A stretch of DNA of 64,000 bases from Candidatus Sumerlaeia bacterium (lineage in GTDB: Bacteria > Sumerlaeota > Sumerlaeia > SLMS01 > JAHLLQ01). The stretch is from the NCBI GenBank assembly GCA_019634695.1, contig JAHCAW010000009.1, positions 1-64,000 of the forward strand, read 5' to 3'. Positions within the stretch are counted from its first letter, which is position 1; the number at the start of each line of letters is the position of its first letter. A model generated the notes under the pieces. That model ran no database searches and was not told the origin of the DNA. It was given only the letters and a program-made list of their open reading frames with translations. A program made the position numbers and the translations under genes. Of this stretch, positions 40,689 through 49,739 are shown in pieces.

Positions 40689-42707
40689 TCAGGTCGCGGC
40701 GTGTCCCTTCTTGCCGAAGCTGGCGTCGATCGGCAGGAAGGGGATCAACAGACAGCCCGGGATCACGAGGACCATGACCAGCAGGAAGAAGTGCTGGTAG
40801 CCGATGGCTTCCTGGATGAATCCGCTGGGCATCTGCGGGATCATGACGCCGAGCGCCATGAAGCCGGTGCACAACGCATAGTGCGCCGTGCGGTACGGCC
40901 CCTTGGCGGCCATGATCATCACCATCAGGAAGGCGGACAAGCCGATGCCGTAGCCGAAGGCCTCGAAGCCGACCAGTGCGTTGATGATCACGAGGTTGCC
41001 GATGGGCTGCGTGTAGGCCATGTAGAGATAGCCCAGGTTGGGCAGGTGCATGAAGGCGACGAGGATCCAGATGATGCGCTTGAGGCCGAAGGTGGAGATC
41101 AACCATCCGCTGAGCAGGCCGCCGACGATCAGCGCGATGACGTAGATGATCGAGTTGGCGAAGGCGAACTCGGAGAGCGACATGTTCATGCCGCCGCTCT
41201 CGACAGAGCCTAGCAGGAAGGGCGACTTGAGCGACGACAGCGGAATCTCGCCGAGGCGGTACAGCAGGATGAAGGAGAGAACGATCGCGATCTTCTCCTT
41301 GGCGAAGAAGGTCTCGAAGACGTCGGCAAAGCCGATGCGACTGAAGTCCGACATGGAGCGGAAGAAGGACCGGGTCATCTTCTTCAGGCCGGGGGCGAAG
41401 AAGAGGACGAAGCCGGCCAGAGTCGGCGTCAGGATCGACATCAACTTGTAGAGGAAGTCGTAGAGCTTCTTGTCGACGGCCTCGGTCGAGGCCGCCAAAC
41501 CCCTGAACAGCAGGGGCCCGAGTTCGGGCTGGTAGGCCATCATGACGCGGTAGACGGTGTAGCCGAGCAGGAAGGGAACGAGCACCGTGGCGGCGACGGC
41601 GACGGCGGGCACCCAGAAGGGCGGCCGGTTCGTTGTCTCGACCGAATCGGCGAACGCGCGCGGCATCATGAAGCGATGGTAGAGCGCGAGCAGGAAGTAG
41701 ATGCCGCCGGCGGTCAGCAGCACCACTGCCCAGCCGAGCGCCACGTTGCCCGCCGAGATGCGGAACATCGCCGTCGCGCTGTTGCGCAGCCGGGGGTCCA
41801 CCTTCGCGTGGATGTACTTGGGCTGGTCCCAGTTCTCGTGCGTGAAGGACAGCACCGTCTCGTCGAGGCTGACCTCGGGTACCTTGATGCGCTCCTTGAG
41901 GACGACGGTGATCTTGCTGTCGGGTCCCGGGTCCTGCGCGAGACGAATCGCCAGCGTGGCCGAGGTGCCCGCGTCCACGCGCAGCGCCTGCGTGTCGACG
42001 ATGATGCCCTGCTCGCCCGAGGGCGTGGTGATCGTGACGGGCATGTCGGCCAACAGATTGGCCTGCTGGCCGGGAGCGAGCGCGACGATGGCGACGTCGA
42101 TCGGCGGCGGGCCGGTCCAGCGCTGCACCACGTCCGCCATGAAGACCAGCGGCCCGAGCGTGAAGATCCAGCCGACGCGGAAGGCGGTGCTGCGGATGCC
42201 GACGAAGAAGGCCTGCTGGCGCTCGTTGAGTGCGAGCATGTAGTAGCCGTCGCAGGCGATGTCGTGCGTGGCACTGGCGAAGGCAACGGCGAACAGGACG
42301 AGGATCGAGATGATGAAGAAGGCCGGCAGCCCCAGGATCAGCACGTCGGGCATCAGCACCGTGAACGCGGCACCCAGCAGACAGATGCCGACCATGAACT
42401 GCATCGAGGTGGTCCAGTTGCGCTTGGTCCAATACTTGTCGACCAGCGGCCCCCACAGGGGCTTGATGGTCCAGGGAAGGCTGAGCAGGCCGAGCCAGAA
42501 GAGCGCGGTGCGGTTCGGCACCCCCATCGTGAAGAACACGATGATGAACATCTGGGTGACCAGAATGTACTGCATGCCTTGGAGGAAGTTGACACTGGGC
42601 ACCCATGCCCACGGGGAAATGCGGCGCCCGTCGCGGTCGAGTTCGCCGATGTTAATCGGCGCCTCGTCGGCTGCGGCTTGGGCGGGTGCGTTCTTGTCTT
42701 GTGTCAT
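40689..42707 (-). CDS. AmpG-like MFS transporter with an extracytoplasmic Calx-beta-like insertion
   Basis: The 672-residue protein has about 12 hydrophobic helices, with AmpG/PAT-type motifs (LPWTIKPLWGPLVDKY near 78-92, then FASATHDIACDGYYML). AmpG imports anhydro-muropeptides for cell-wall recycling; the substrate here is not proved. The typical length is 450-500. The excess is mostly residues 195-320, between helices 5 and 6, a loop that faces outward. Its core (about 238-305, ALRVDAGTSATLAI, then VLSFTHENWDQPKYI) resembles Calx-beta or related Ig-like repeats. The gene is divergent from the mlaF-like gene with 185 bp between. Confidence 0.88.
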   Translation of the reverse strand: MTQDKNAPAQAAADEAPINIGELDRDGRRISPWAWVPSVNFLQGMQYILVTQMFIIVFFTMGVPNRTALFWLGLLSLPWTIKPLWGPLVDKYWTKRNWTTSMQFMVGICLLGAAFTVLMPDVLILGLPAFFIISILVLFAVAFASATHDIACDGYYMLALNERQQAFFVGIRSTAFRVGWIFTLGPLVFMADVVQRWTGPPPIDVAIVALAPGQQANLLADMPVTITTPSGEQGIIVDTQALRVDAGTSATLAIRLAQDPGPDSKITVVLKERIKVPEVSLDETVLSFTHENWDQPKYIHAKVDPRLRNSATAMFRISAGNVALGWAVVLLTAGGIYFLLALYHRFMMPRAFADSVETTNRPPFWVPAVAVAATVLVPFLLGYTVYRVMMAYQPELGPLLFRGLAASTEAVDKKLYDFLYKLMSILTPTLAGFVLFFAPGLKKMTRSFFRSMSDFSRIGFADVFETFFAKEKIAIVLSFILLYRLGEIPLSSLKSPFLLGSVESGGMNMSLSEFAFANSIIYVIALIVGGLLSGWLISTFGLKRIIWILVAFMHLPNLGYLYMAYTQPIGNLVIINALVGFEAFGYGIGLSAFLMVMIMAAKGPYRTAHYALCTGFMALGVMIPQMPSGFIQEAIGYQHFFLLVMVLVIPGCLLIPFLPIDASFGKKGHAAT

Positions 42708-42892
42708 GGCGTGATCCCGTCGATCCCCCCGGAGGCGGGTGTATGGCGGGGACGAAATCCAGCGAGCCCGGGGATGGGTCGCGCGATGGTGTCCGAACCC
42801 CGGTCGGGACTAAGCTTTGGTTTGCGCCGGAGCAAGGTTTTTCCCCCAATTGATCCGTCTTGTCGCACTTGAGCGCGCAAAGGGAGCCGCCC

Positions 42893-43636
42893 ATGCACCT
42901 GAAGATCGAGGGCCTGACGAAGTCATTCGACGGCAAGGAGGTCCTGCGCGGCGTGGACCTGGAGGTGCCGGCCGGCCAGCTCTGCGTCATCGTTGGCGCC
43001 TCCGGCACGGGCAAGAGCGTGCTGCTGAAGCACCTCGTCGGGTTGCTCAAGCCCGACGCCGGCCGGATCCTGGTCGATGACAAGGACATCGTGCCGCTGT
43101 CGGAGAACCAGCTCATGGAGGTGCGGCGGCGTTTCGGCATGATCTTCCAGAGTGCCGGGCTGCTCCAGTCGCTCACTCTCGGGCAGAACGTGGGGCTCGT
43201 GCTGGAGGAGATCCACGGCCGGCCCGCCGAGGAGGTGCGTCGCGTGGTGGCCGAGAAGCTGGCGATGGTCGGCCTCGAGGGCCGCGAGGACCAGTCGCCC
43301 TCCACGCTGTCGGGTGGCCAGCGCAAGCGCGCCGCCATTGCCCGCGCGCTCACCACCGACATGGACTGCCTGCTCTACGACGAACCCACCGCGGGGCTCG
43401 ATCCGATCATCGCATCGACCGTCGACGAGGTCATCCGCGACGTCAACCGCCGAACCGGCGCCACCACCATCGTCGTCACCCATGATCTTGCCTCCATCTT
43501 CGCCGTCGCCGAGATGGTGCATATGCTGCACGAGGGTCGCTGCATCTTCTCGGGCACTCCCGAGGAGATGCGCGCCAGCACCAACGAACGCGTGCGCGAG
43601 TTCCTGGCCCGCGAGATTGCCCTCGCCGGCAAGTGA
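42893..43636 (+). CDS. ABC transporter ATPase of the MlaF/Ttg2A type
   Basis: The 247-residue ATPase has Walker A GASGTGKSVLLKHLVG near 37-52, the Q-loop in RRRFGMIFQSAGL, signature LSGGQRKRAAIARAL and Walker B LLYDEPTAGLDPI. The LxxH and Arg/Lys pattern after Walker A matches MlaF, which powers retrograde phospholipid transport that maintains outer-membrane asymmetry. The MlaE permease and MlaD are not adjacent, so the assignment rests on the ATPase alone. AGGGAG lies 10 nt upstream. The aminotransferase gene follows after 21 bp. Confidence 0.88.
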   Translation: MHLKIEGLTKSFDGKEVLRGVDLEVPAGQLCVIVGASGTGKSVLLKHLVGLLKPDAGRILVDDKDIVPLSENQLMEVRRRFGMIFQSAGLLQSLTLGQNVGLVLEEIHGRPAEEVRRVVAEKLAMVGLEGREDQSPSTLSGGQRKRAAIARALTTDMDCLLYDEPTAGLDPIIASTVDEVIRDVNRRTGATTIVVTHDLASIFAVAEMVHMLHEGRCIFSGTPEEMRASTNERVREFLAREIALAGK

Positions 43637-43657
43637 GCGGCCGGGAGGCCGTCCGCG

Positions 43658-44530
43658 ATGGACATCATCTGTCTCAACGGCGAGTTCGTCCCGCTCGAGC
43701 AGGCGCGCGTGTCGGCCACCGACGCGGGCTTCCTGCTGGGTGACGGCGTCTTCGAAACGATGCGCGTCGAGGACGGCCACGTCCTGTTTGCCTCGGACCA
43801 CTTCGTCCGCCTGTCGCGCGGGTTGCGGGTGCTCGAGATTCCTTATGCCGTCGATCCCGAGCATCTGCTCGCGCTGTGCGAACAGGTGGTGGACGCGAAC
43901 GAACTCCGCGACGCGCGTGTGCGCCTGACGGTGACACGCGGGCCAATGCGCAACCAGCCGATCGTGCCGCACGAGGGCGAGCCGACGCTGGCGATCGCAG
44001 CGACGGCGCTCGATCCGCGCGCCGAGGCAGTCCGCGCGCGCGGATGGCGCATTGCCCTGGCGCCGCACCCGCGCAACCACCGCTCGCCGCTCGCGCACGT
44101 CAAGTCGGTCAGCTACCTCGAGTCCTCGCTCGCGCGCCGTCACGCGACGCGACTCGGCTTCGACGACGCCTTGTTGCTGAACACCGACGGCCTGGTGGCC
44201 GAGACGTCGATCGCGAACATCTTCCACGTGCGGGACGGCCGGGTGACGACGCCGCCGCTGTCGGACGGGCCGCTGCCCGGCACGATGCGCGCCCGCGTGC
44301 GTACACTCTGCGAGGGCATCGGCGTCGAATGCGTCGAGGCGTCGCTGACAGTCGAGGACCTTCTGGCGGCGGATGAAGTGTTCGCCACGAACGCCCTGAT
44401 GCAGGTGATGCCGGTGTGTGCCCTGGGCGAGCGCGCGATCGGCAACGGATGCCCGGGACTGACGACCGGTCTGCTCTTCGACGCGCATCGGGCCGTCGTC
44501 GATTCGCACCTCGGTCGCCGCCGGCACTGA
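43658..44530 (+). CDS. Class IV (fold type IV) PLP aminotransferase or aminodeoxychorismate lyase
   Basis: The 290-residue protein has the fold-type IV pattern: MDIICLNGEFVPLEQARVS, then TDAGFLLGDGVFETMRV. The PLP lysine is in LAHVKSVSYLESSLAR near 150. The cofactor-phosphate motif ETSIANIFHV and the segment DEVFATNALMQVMPV complete it. It could be IlvE (branched-chain amino acids), D-amino acid transaminase or PabC (4-aminobenzoate for folate); a compact length near 290 and the absence of a longer N-terminus are compatible with any of these. It follows the mlaF-like gene closely. Confidence 0.9.
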   Translation: MDIICLNGEFVPLEQARVSATDAGFLLGDGVFETMRVEDGHVLFASDHFVRLSRGLRVLEIPYAVDPEHLLALCEQVVDANELRDARVRLTVTRGPMRNQPIVPHEGEPTLAIAATALDPRAEAVRARGWRIALAPHPRNHRSPLAHVKSVSYLESSLARRHATRLGFDDALLLNTDGLVAETSIANIFHVRDGRVTTPPLSDGPLPGTMRARVRTLCEGIGVECVEASLTVEDLLAADEVFATNALMQVMPVCALGERAIGNGCPGLTTGLLFDAHRAVVDSHLGRRRH

Positions 44531-44650
44531 CAGTTGCACCCGAAAATCACATTGTTCGCCGACACGAGGGATGTCCGCGCTTGCACCCCTCGCGGACGAT
44601 GCTTCTCATCGCACGTCTTCCCATTCGTCCGCCTTTGGAGATTCGCCATC

Positions 44651-47050
44651 ATGCTGCCAACCCCCCGCCTCACCGCGCTTCGCACGCTTGCCTTGGCGGC
44701 GATCATCGGCCTCGCAGGGGCCTGCGCGCGCACGTCCGTCGCGCCGGCCCCGCTGGCGGGCGTTCCCGGGCCGCCGGTGCCGGCAGTCTTCGAGCAGGCC
44801 GGCTATCGCGACGGCGTGCCCTTTGCCCTCGAGCGCGAACTCGCCCCCGGCGTCCTGCATCGGTTCGACGTCCTGGCCGGCGGCCCGCTCGCCATCAACA
44901 CGATCACGATGGACCTTGCGACGGGCGACCTGCGCCTCGAGGCCGAGAAGGGACGGCGCGGCATGACCACGCGCGAGACGGTCCCCGCTCTCGTGCGCCG
45001 CATCAACGATCCCGCCGCGCGACCCATCGCTGCCATCAACGCGGACTTCTGGGGCTCGAACTCCGTTCCCATCGGCCCGTTCGTCGACGAGGGCATGATC
45101 TGGAAGTCCCCCTTCATCGGCAACAACGGCGAGCCCCGCAGCGTTTTTGCGTGGGACGCGGACCACAACATCCACATCGGACGGCCGGAGTGGAGCACCC
45201 ACATCCGCCCCGCCGAAGGCACGGCGACGCTGGCGATCAATCGCGTGAACTTCCCCGTCGTGGACGAACCGGTGACGGTCTACACGTGGCCGATCGGCGA
45301 CACGGCTCCCACGTTGGAACGTGCCGAGCAGCGCGTGGCAGTGCGGCTTGATGCGCCGGGCTGGCTGCCGAACAAGCCCGCGCCCGGCACCGTCGAGCCC
45401 GCCGGCGCGAGCGAACTCGGGTCCGACCGTGTGATCGTCAGCATCGCGGAGGGCACGCTGCCCGAGTGGCTGGCGCCCGGACGCCGCGTGGTTCTCGAGG
45501 CGCGCCTCGGCGGCGTGCCCGGCCCCGTCGTTGGTCTGGTCGGCGGCGGACCCCAGTTGCTCCATCGCGGCGAGATCGTCGTCGACGAAACCGCTCCCCG
45601 CGAGTCCATCGCGCCCAGCTTCGTCACCACGCGTCATCCGCGCACCGCCGTTGGCGTGAAGGCCGACGGCAAGACCGTCGTGTGGACCGTCGTCGATGGA
45701 CGACAGGCGGGTCGCAGCATCGGCATCGATCTCGTGGACCTTGCGCAGTGGCTCAAGGATCAGGGATGCGTCGATGCGATCAACCTCGATGGTGGCGGCT
45801 CCTCGACGATGACCGTGCGCGACGAACTCGTCAACTTCCCGTCCGATGCCGGTGGTGCGCGTTCGGTGACCAACGCCGTTGTGCTTCAGCGCACGGCGCC
45901 GCTCGGCAAGCCGGCGCGTCTTGCCATCGTGCCGGAGCAGGCGCTGCTGGCGCCGTCGAGCCGCTACGAGTTGGGCGCGACGTTCCTCAACGCCGCGGGC
46001 GAACCGCTGGCCGTCGATGGATGGCGCCTCGAGTGGAAGCTGCTCCAGGGCGATGCGACATTGACCAAGGATGGCGTTCTCACCACCGGACCGAACCCCG
46101 AGACCGTCACCGTGCAAGTGATCGCCACATCGCCCGGCCTGCCGTTCGGCGGCACGTTTGTGCAGTCGGGGCACGGTTGGGATGCCGTCTCGAAGGCGCC
46201 GCTGCTGTCGTGGACACGCCGCCGCATCGGCCGCACGGTTACGCTCGAGGTGCACGCGCCGTCTCGCGTGGCATTCGATCCGCACGCGTTGTTGCTGGAT
46301 CGCGGCGAAACAGCTTCCGTGCGGCTCAACGCCGCCGACGCGCAGGGGCGTCCCTTCTGGAATCCGCAGGGCCTGCGTCTGGTGACGGTGCCTTCGTTCC
46401 TCGCGCTGGACACGGAGAAGGGCGTCCTGACCGCGGAACAGACGGGAGCGGACTTCCTGAAGGCGACGTTCGGCGGCATCGAGACGCGGTTGCCCGTGGC
46501 GGTGGATCGCTTCGAGATGCACGAGGTCTTCGGCTTCGACGCGCTGCCCGCGGCCGACGCGACGGCGTGGCTCGAGACGATGAACCACAAGCCCGACGCG
46601 ACGGCGCTTACATTGGAGACGACGACGCGTCGCTCGGGAGCCGCGAGCTGGAGCCTCGAGTACGGCATGGTGCCGCGCGGCACGACACGCATCGGACTGC
46701 CGATCGCCGTCGAGCTGCCCGGCGAGCCGCTCGCCGTCGGAGTCTGGATTCACGGCGACGGACAGGATCAGTGGCTGCGCGGCGACCTGCGCGACGCGCG
46801 CGGCAATCGCTACTACCTCGACTTCACGACCTCGTCGGCCGGCATCTCCTGGAAGGACGAGTGGCGCCTGGCGCGGGCATCGCTGATCAACCCGACGCCG
46901 GCCGGCACGCCCGACGGTCCGCTCGCCTATCCCCTGACCCTGCACGCGCTCTATCTCGTCCAGCCGACCGCCGACTCCAAGCGCGACGGCCGCATCCTGC
47001 TCGACGGCCTGACCACCTTCGATCTGCCCGCCGAGCTGCGCGCGCCCTGA
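44651..47050 (+). CDS. Large lipoprotein with phosphodiester glycosidase (NAGPA) domain
   Basis: The 799-residue protein opens with a signal peptide and a lipobox (AAIIGLAGAC), so it is probably an envelope lipoprotein. Residues about 70-415 carry a NAGPA/DUF2233-type domain with AAINADFW near 130 and the signature GCVDAINLDGGGSSTMTV near 373. The family cleaves phosphodiester-linked sugars. The C-terminal half is beta-rich: an Ig-like part (about 420-630) and a jellyroll-like region (about 630-790). The ATG at 44651 was chosen because it begins the signal peptide. Peptidoglycan or exopolysaccharide turnover is a likely role (inference). Confidence 0.88.
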   Translation: MLPTPRLTALRTLALAAIIGLAGACARTSVAPAPLAGVPGPPVPAVFEQAGYRDGVPFALERELAPGVLHRFDVLAGGPLAINTITMDLATGDLRLEAEKGRRGMTTRETVPALVRRINDPAARPIAAINADFWGSNSVPIGPFVDEGMIWKSPFIGNNGEPRSVFAWDADHNIHIGRPEWSTHIRPAEGTATLAINRVNFPVVDEPVTVYTWPIGDTAPTLERAEQRVAVRLDAPGWLPNKPAPGTVEPAGASELGSDRVIVSIAEGTLPEWLAPGRRVVLEARLGGVPGPVVGLVGGGPQLLHRGEIVVDETAPRESIAPSFVTTRHPRTAVGVKADGKTVVWTVVDGRQAGRSIGIDLVDLAQWLKDQGCVDAINLDGGGSSTMTVRDELVNFPSDAGGARSVTNAVVLQRTAPLGKPARLAIVPEQALLAPSSRYELGATFLNAAGEPLAVDGWRLEWKLLQGDATLTKDGVLTTGPNPETVTVQVIATSPGLPFGGTFVQSGHGWDAVSKAPLLSWTRRRIGRTVTLEVHAPSRVAFDPHALLLDRGETASVRLNAADAQGRPFWNPQGLRLVTVPSFLALDTEKGVLTAEQTGADFLKATFGGIETRLPVAVDRFEMHEVFGFDALPAADATAWLETMNHKPDATALTLETTTRRSGAASWSLEYGMVPRGTTRIGLPIAVELPGEPLAVGVWIHGDGQDQWLRGDLRDARGNRYYLDFTTSSAGISWKDEWRLARASLINPTPAGTPDGPLAYPLTLHALYLVQPTADSKRDGRILLDGLTTFDLPAELRAP

Positions 47051-47146
47051 GAGCAACGCCCTGAGGGCCACGTCCCGAAAGAAGCGTTGCTTCCGGGCGC
47101 GACTCCGGGCCACATCGTCGCCATCGCTCCCGTGTCGGAGTTCCGC

Positions 47147-47941
47147 ATGACCCACGGAGTCGTCTACGCCGCGACCGGTGCGCGCCACGTCCGCGAGGCG
47201 TTGCGCTCCGCCCGCACGTTACGCCGCCACATGCCGACCGTTCCGATCTGCCTGCTCTCGGCCGAGCCGGTGCAGTCGCCGCTGCTGACCTTCAACGTGG
47301 TGCTCGAGGGCCTGCACGACCACGAACGTCCGAAGCTCCACCTCGACGCCTCGCCCTTCGAGCGCACACTCTACCTCGACTCGGACACGCTCGTGGCGGG
47401 CGACCTTGCGCCCGTTTTCGAAGTTCTCGACCGCTTCGACTTCGCCGCGCATCAGTACTCGTCCGGCTATCACTACACGCTGGAGGGGCTGCCCAACACG
47501 TTCCCGGAGTTCAACTCGGGCGTGCTGGCCTTCCGGCGCACTTCGGGCACCGATGCCTTCTTCGCGGCATGGCGCGACAACTACGCGCGCCTGGGCGAAC
47601 GTGTCGACCAACCGAGCCTGCGCGTGACACTCTACGAGAGCGACCTGCGCGTGGCGACGCTGCCGCCCGAGTACAACTTCATGCCCTACTTTCCGAACTA
47701 CGCCACGGACCGTGTGCGCATCCTGCACGGGCGTCCACACGAAGCGCTCGTCGCGCTCGAGCGCGACATGAACCGGCGGCTCGGGTATCGCAGCTATGCG
47801 CCCGGACTGGGCTGCGTGATGGTGCGCGAGGCGCTCGGCGCGGGCGACATGGTGCGCCTGCTCGGGCGGGCGATTGCCACCTGCGTTCGCGGCGTCGCCG
47901 TGCGTCCGGCGCGGGCGGTGCGCCGGATCGCACGACGATGA
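47147..47941 (+). CDS. GT-A type glycosyltransferase, GT8-like
   Basis: The 264-residue protein has a GT-A nucleotide-sugar fold. THGVVYAATGARHVREALRS leads, the DxD motif is in RTLYLDSDTLV (Asp-Ser-Asp, metal and UDP-sugar binding), and EFNSGVLAFRR follows. It closely resembles the glycogenin/galactosyltransferase (GT8) layout. No membrane segment or signal is present, so it acts on the cytosolic side. It lies 96 bp after the glycosidase lipoprotein on the same strand. The ATG at 47147 matches the conserved N-terminus. The C-terminal 30 residues are Arg-rich. Confidence 0.86.
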   Translation: MTHGVVYAATGARHVREALRSARTLRRHMPTVPICLLSAEPVQSPLLTFNVVLEGLHDHERPKLHLDASPFERTLYLDSDTLVAGDLAPVFEVLDRFDFAAHQYSSGYHYTLEGLPNTFPEFNSGVLAFRRTSGTDAFFAAWRDNYARLGERVDQPSLRVTLYESDLRVATLPPEYNFMPYFPNYATDRVRILHGRPHEALVALERDMNRRLGYRSYAPGLGCVMVREALGAGDMVRLLGRAIATCVRGVAVRPARAVRRIARR

Positions 47942-47950
47942 TCGCGCGCC

Positions 47951-49693
47951 TCAGCGGGCGTAGGTCAGGCGTGCCTGATACTGCGTGTGCAGCAGGCTGT
48001 GGGACTTCTGGCCGAGCGGCTTCTCGAGGAACTCGGCGTAGAGCCGCTTGACCTCGGGGTTCTCGTGCGACTTGCGCAGCGTCATCGCCTCGTCCTCGGA
48101 GTAGAGGCCGCGAGCGCGCGCGCGACGCACCTCGTCCGTGACGCCGTAGAGCTGGCCACCGCCACCGACGCACCCGCCCGGGCACGCCATCACCTCGATG
48201 AAGTGATACGGCGGATCCTCGCCCTTCTCCTTGGCCTCCTGGACGCGGCGCAGCACCGACTCGACGTGCGACAGACCGTGTGCGACGGCCACGCGCACCT
48301 CCTTGCCGGCGATGACGACCGTGCCCTCCTTGACGCCCTTCATGCCACGCATCGCCTCGAAGTCGATCTTGTCGAGCGACTGGCCGGTGAGCAGGTCCTG
48401 GGCCGTGCGCAGGGCGGCTTCCATGACGCCGCCGGTAGCGCCGAAGATCGTGCCCGCGCCGGAGTACTCGCCCAGAATGCGGTCGCACGGCTCGTCGGGC
48501 AGGTTGCGGAAGTCGATGCCCGCCTGCTTGATCATGCGCGCCAGTTCGCGCGTCGTCAGGGAGACGTCGACGTCCTGGTAGCCCGATGCCGACATCGACG
48601 CACCGCGCTTGATCTCCCACTTCTTCGCCGTGCAGGGCATGATCGAGACGACGCGCATGCGTGCCGGGTCGAGTCCCTCGCGCTTGGCATAGTAGGTCTT
48701 GGCGAGCACGCCGACGATCTCGTGCGGCGACTTCGTCGTCGAGAAGTGATCGATCATGTCGCCGTAGAACTTCTCCATGAAGTCCACCCATGCGGGGCAG
48801 CAGCTCGTGATGAGCGGCAGTTCGCCCTTGCGATGGAGGAAGCGCTCGATGAACTCGCTGCCCTCCTCGAGGATGGTGACGTCGGCACCGAAGTTGGTGT
48901 CAAAGACGCGGTCGAAGCCCATGCGGCGCAGCGCGGCGTAGAGCTTGCCGGTGACGTTGGTACCGGGGGGCAGGCCGAAGGCTTCGCCGATGGCGACGCG
49001 GACGGCGGGCGCGATCTGCACCGTGGTGAGAAGCGAGCTGTCCTTCAGGTAGTCCCACACGATGGCGGTCTCGTCGAGTTCGACGATGGCGCCGGTGGGG
49101 CAGTGGGCGGAGCACTGGCCGCACTTGACGCAGGGCGACTCGCCCAGGTTCACGCCGGCCGCGGCGATCCGCGTGTCGTAGCCGCGGTTCAGGAAGCATA
49201 GCGCATGCACGTTCTGAATGTTCTGGCAGACCTCGACGCAACGCCCGCAGCCGATGCACTTGCGCGGATCGATGGTCAGCACGCTCGTGTCGTCGTACAG
49301 ATCGTAGTCGGGCACGATGTCGGCGAACTCGACCTGGCGGATGCCGAAGTCGGAGGCCAGCGTCTGGAGCTCGCAGTTGCGATTGCGGCCGCAGGTCAGG
49401 CACTGATTCGGATGCTTCGAGAGGATCAGCTCGACGACCGACCGGCGGACCTCAACGAGTTCGGGGTCGTGCGTCGTGATCTGCATGTCCTTCTCGAGCG
49501 GCGTGCAGCAGGCCCGCAGCATCCGGTTGATGCCCTTGGCCTTGACGATGCAGAGACCGCATGCGGCCGTCGGGTCAAGGTCGGGATGCTTGCACAGCGT
49601 CGGGATTTCGATCTGCAGAGACCGTGCGGCCTCGAGGATCGTCGTGCCTTCGGGCACTTCGACGGCGATGCCGTTGATTGTCGCGCTGGTCAT
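47951..49693 (-). CDS. hydA: [FeFe] hydrogenase catalytic subunit (HydA/HndD type)
   Basis: HydA oxidises or produces H2 at the H-cluster. The 580-residue protein has a [2Fe-2S] domain (Cys34, 45, 48, 62) and the His-Cys3 cluster site (His94, Cys98, 101, 107). Two [4Fe-4S] ferredoxin motifs follow (CIGCGRCVEVC at 146-156, CVKCGQCSAHC at 188-198). The H-cluster motifs are L1 TSCCPAW (296-302), L2 MPCTAKK (352-358) and L3 ACPGGCVGGGGQ near 500. All key cysteines are present. It has the plan of group A3 trimeric enzymes. Maturases HydEFG are outside the window. The 3' end is 9 bp from the convergent glycosyltransferase. Confidence 0.96.
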   Translation of the reverse strand: MTSATINGIAVEVPEGTTILEAARSLQIEIPTLCKHPDLDPTAACGLCIVKAKGINRMLRACCTPLEKDMQITTHDPELVEVRRSVVELILSKHPNQCLTCGRNRNCELQTLASDFGIRQVEFADIVPDYDLYDDTSVLTIDPRKCIGCGRCVEVCQNIQNVHALCFLNRGYDTRIAAAGVNLGESPCVKCGQCSAHCPTGAIVELDETAIVWDYLKDSSLLTTVQIAPAVRVAIGEAFGLPPGTNVTGKLYAALRRMGFDRVFDTNFGADVTILEEGSEFIERFLHRKGELPLITSCCPAWVDFMEKFYGDMIDHFSTTKSPHEIVGVLAKTYYAKREGLDPARMRVVSIMPCTAKKWEIKRGASMSASGYQDVDVSLTTRELARMIKQAGIDFRNLPDEPCDRILGEYSGAGTIFGATGGVMEAALRTAQDLLTGQSLDKIDFEAMRGMKGVKEGTVVIAGKEVRVAVAHGLSHVESVLRRVQEAKEKGEDPPYHFIEVMACPGGCVGGGGQLYGVTDEVRRARARGLYSEDEAMTLRKSHENPEVKRLYAEFLEKPLGQKSHSLLHTQYQARLTYAR

Positions 49694-49739
49694 GGAAGAA
49701 TGCCCCTGGCAAGTGGTGTGGCGTGGCGCGGCGTGCGCG

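Noticed and set aside
49694-49739. Frameshift that removed the C-terminal ferredoxin domain of HydB
   Set aside because: The gap to hydA is only 46 bp, and no Cys-rich ferredoxin motif is seen there in any frame, so a simple frameshift does not explain the shorter protein.
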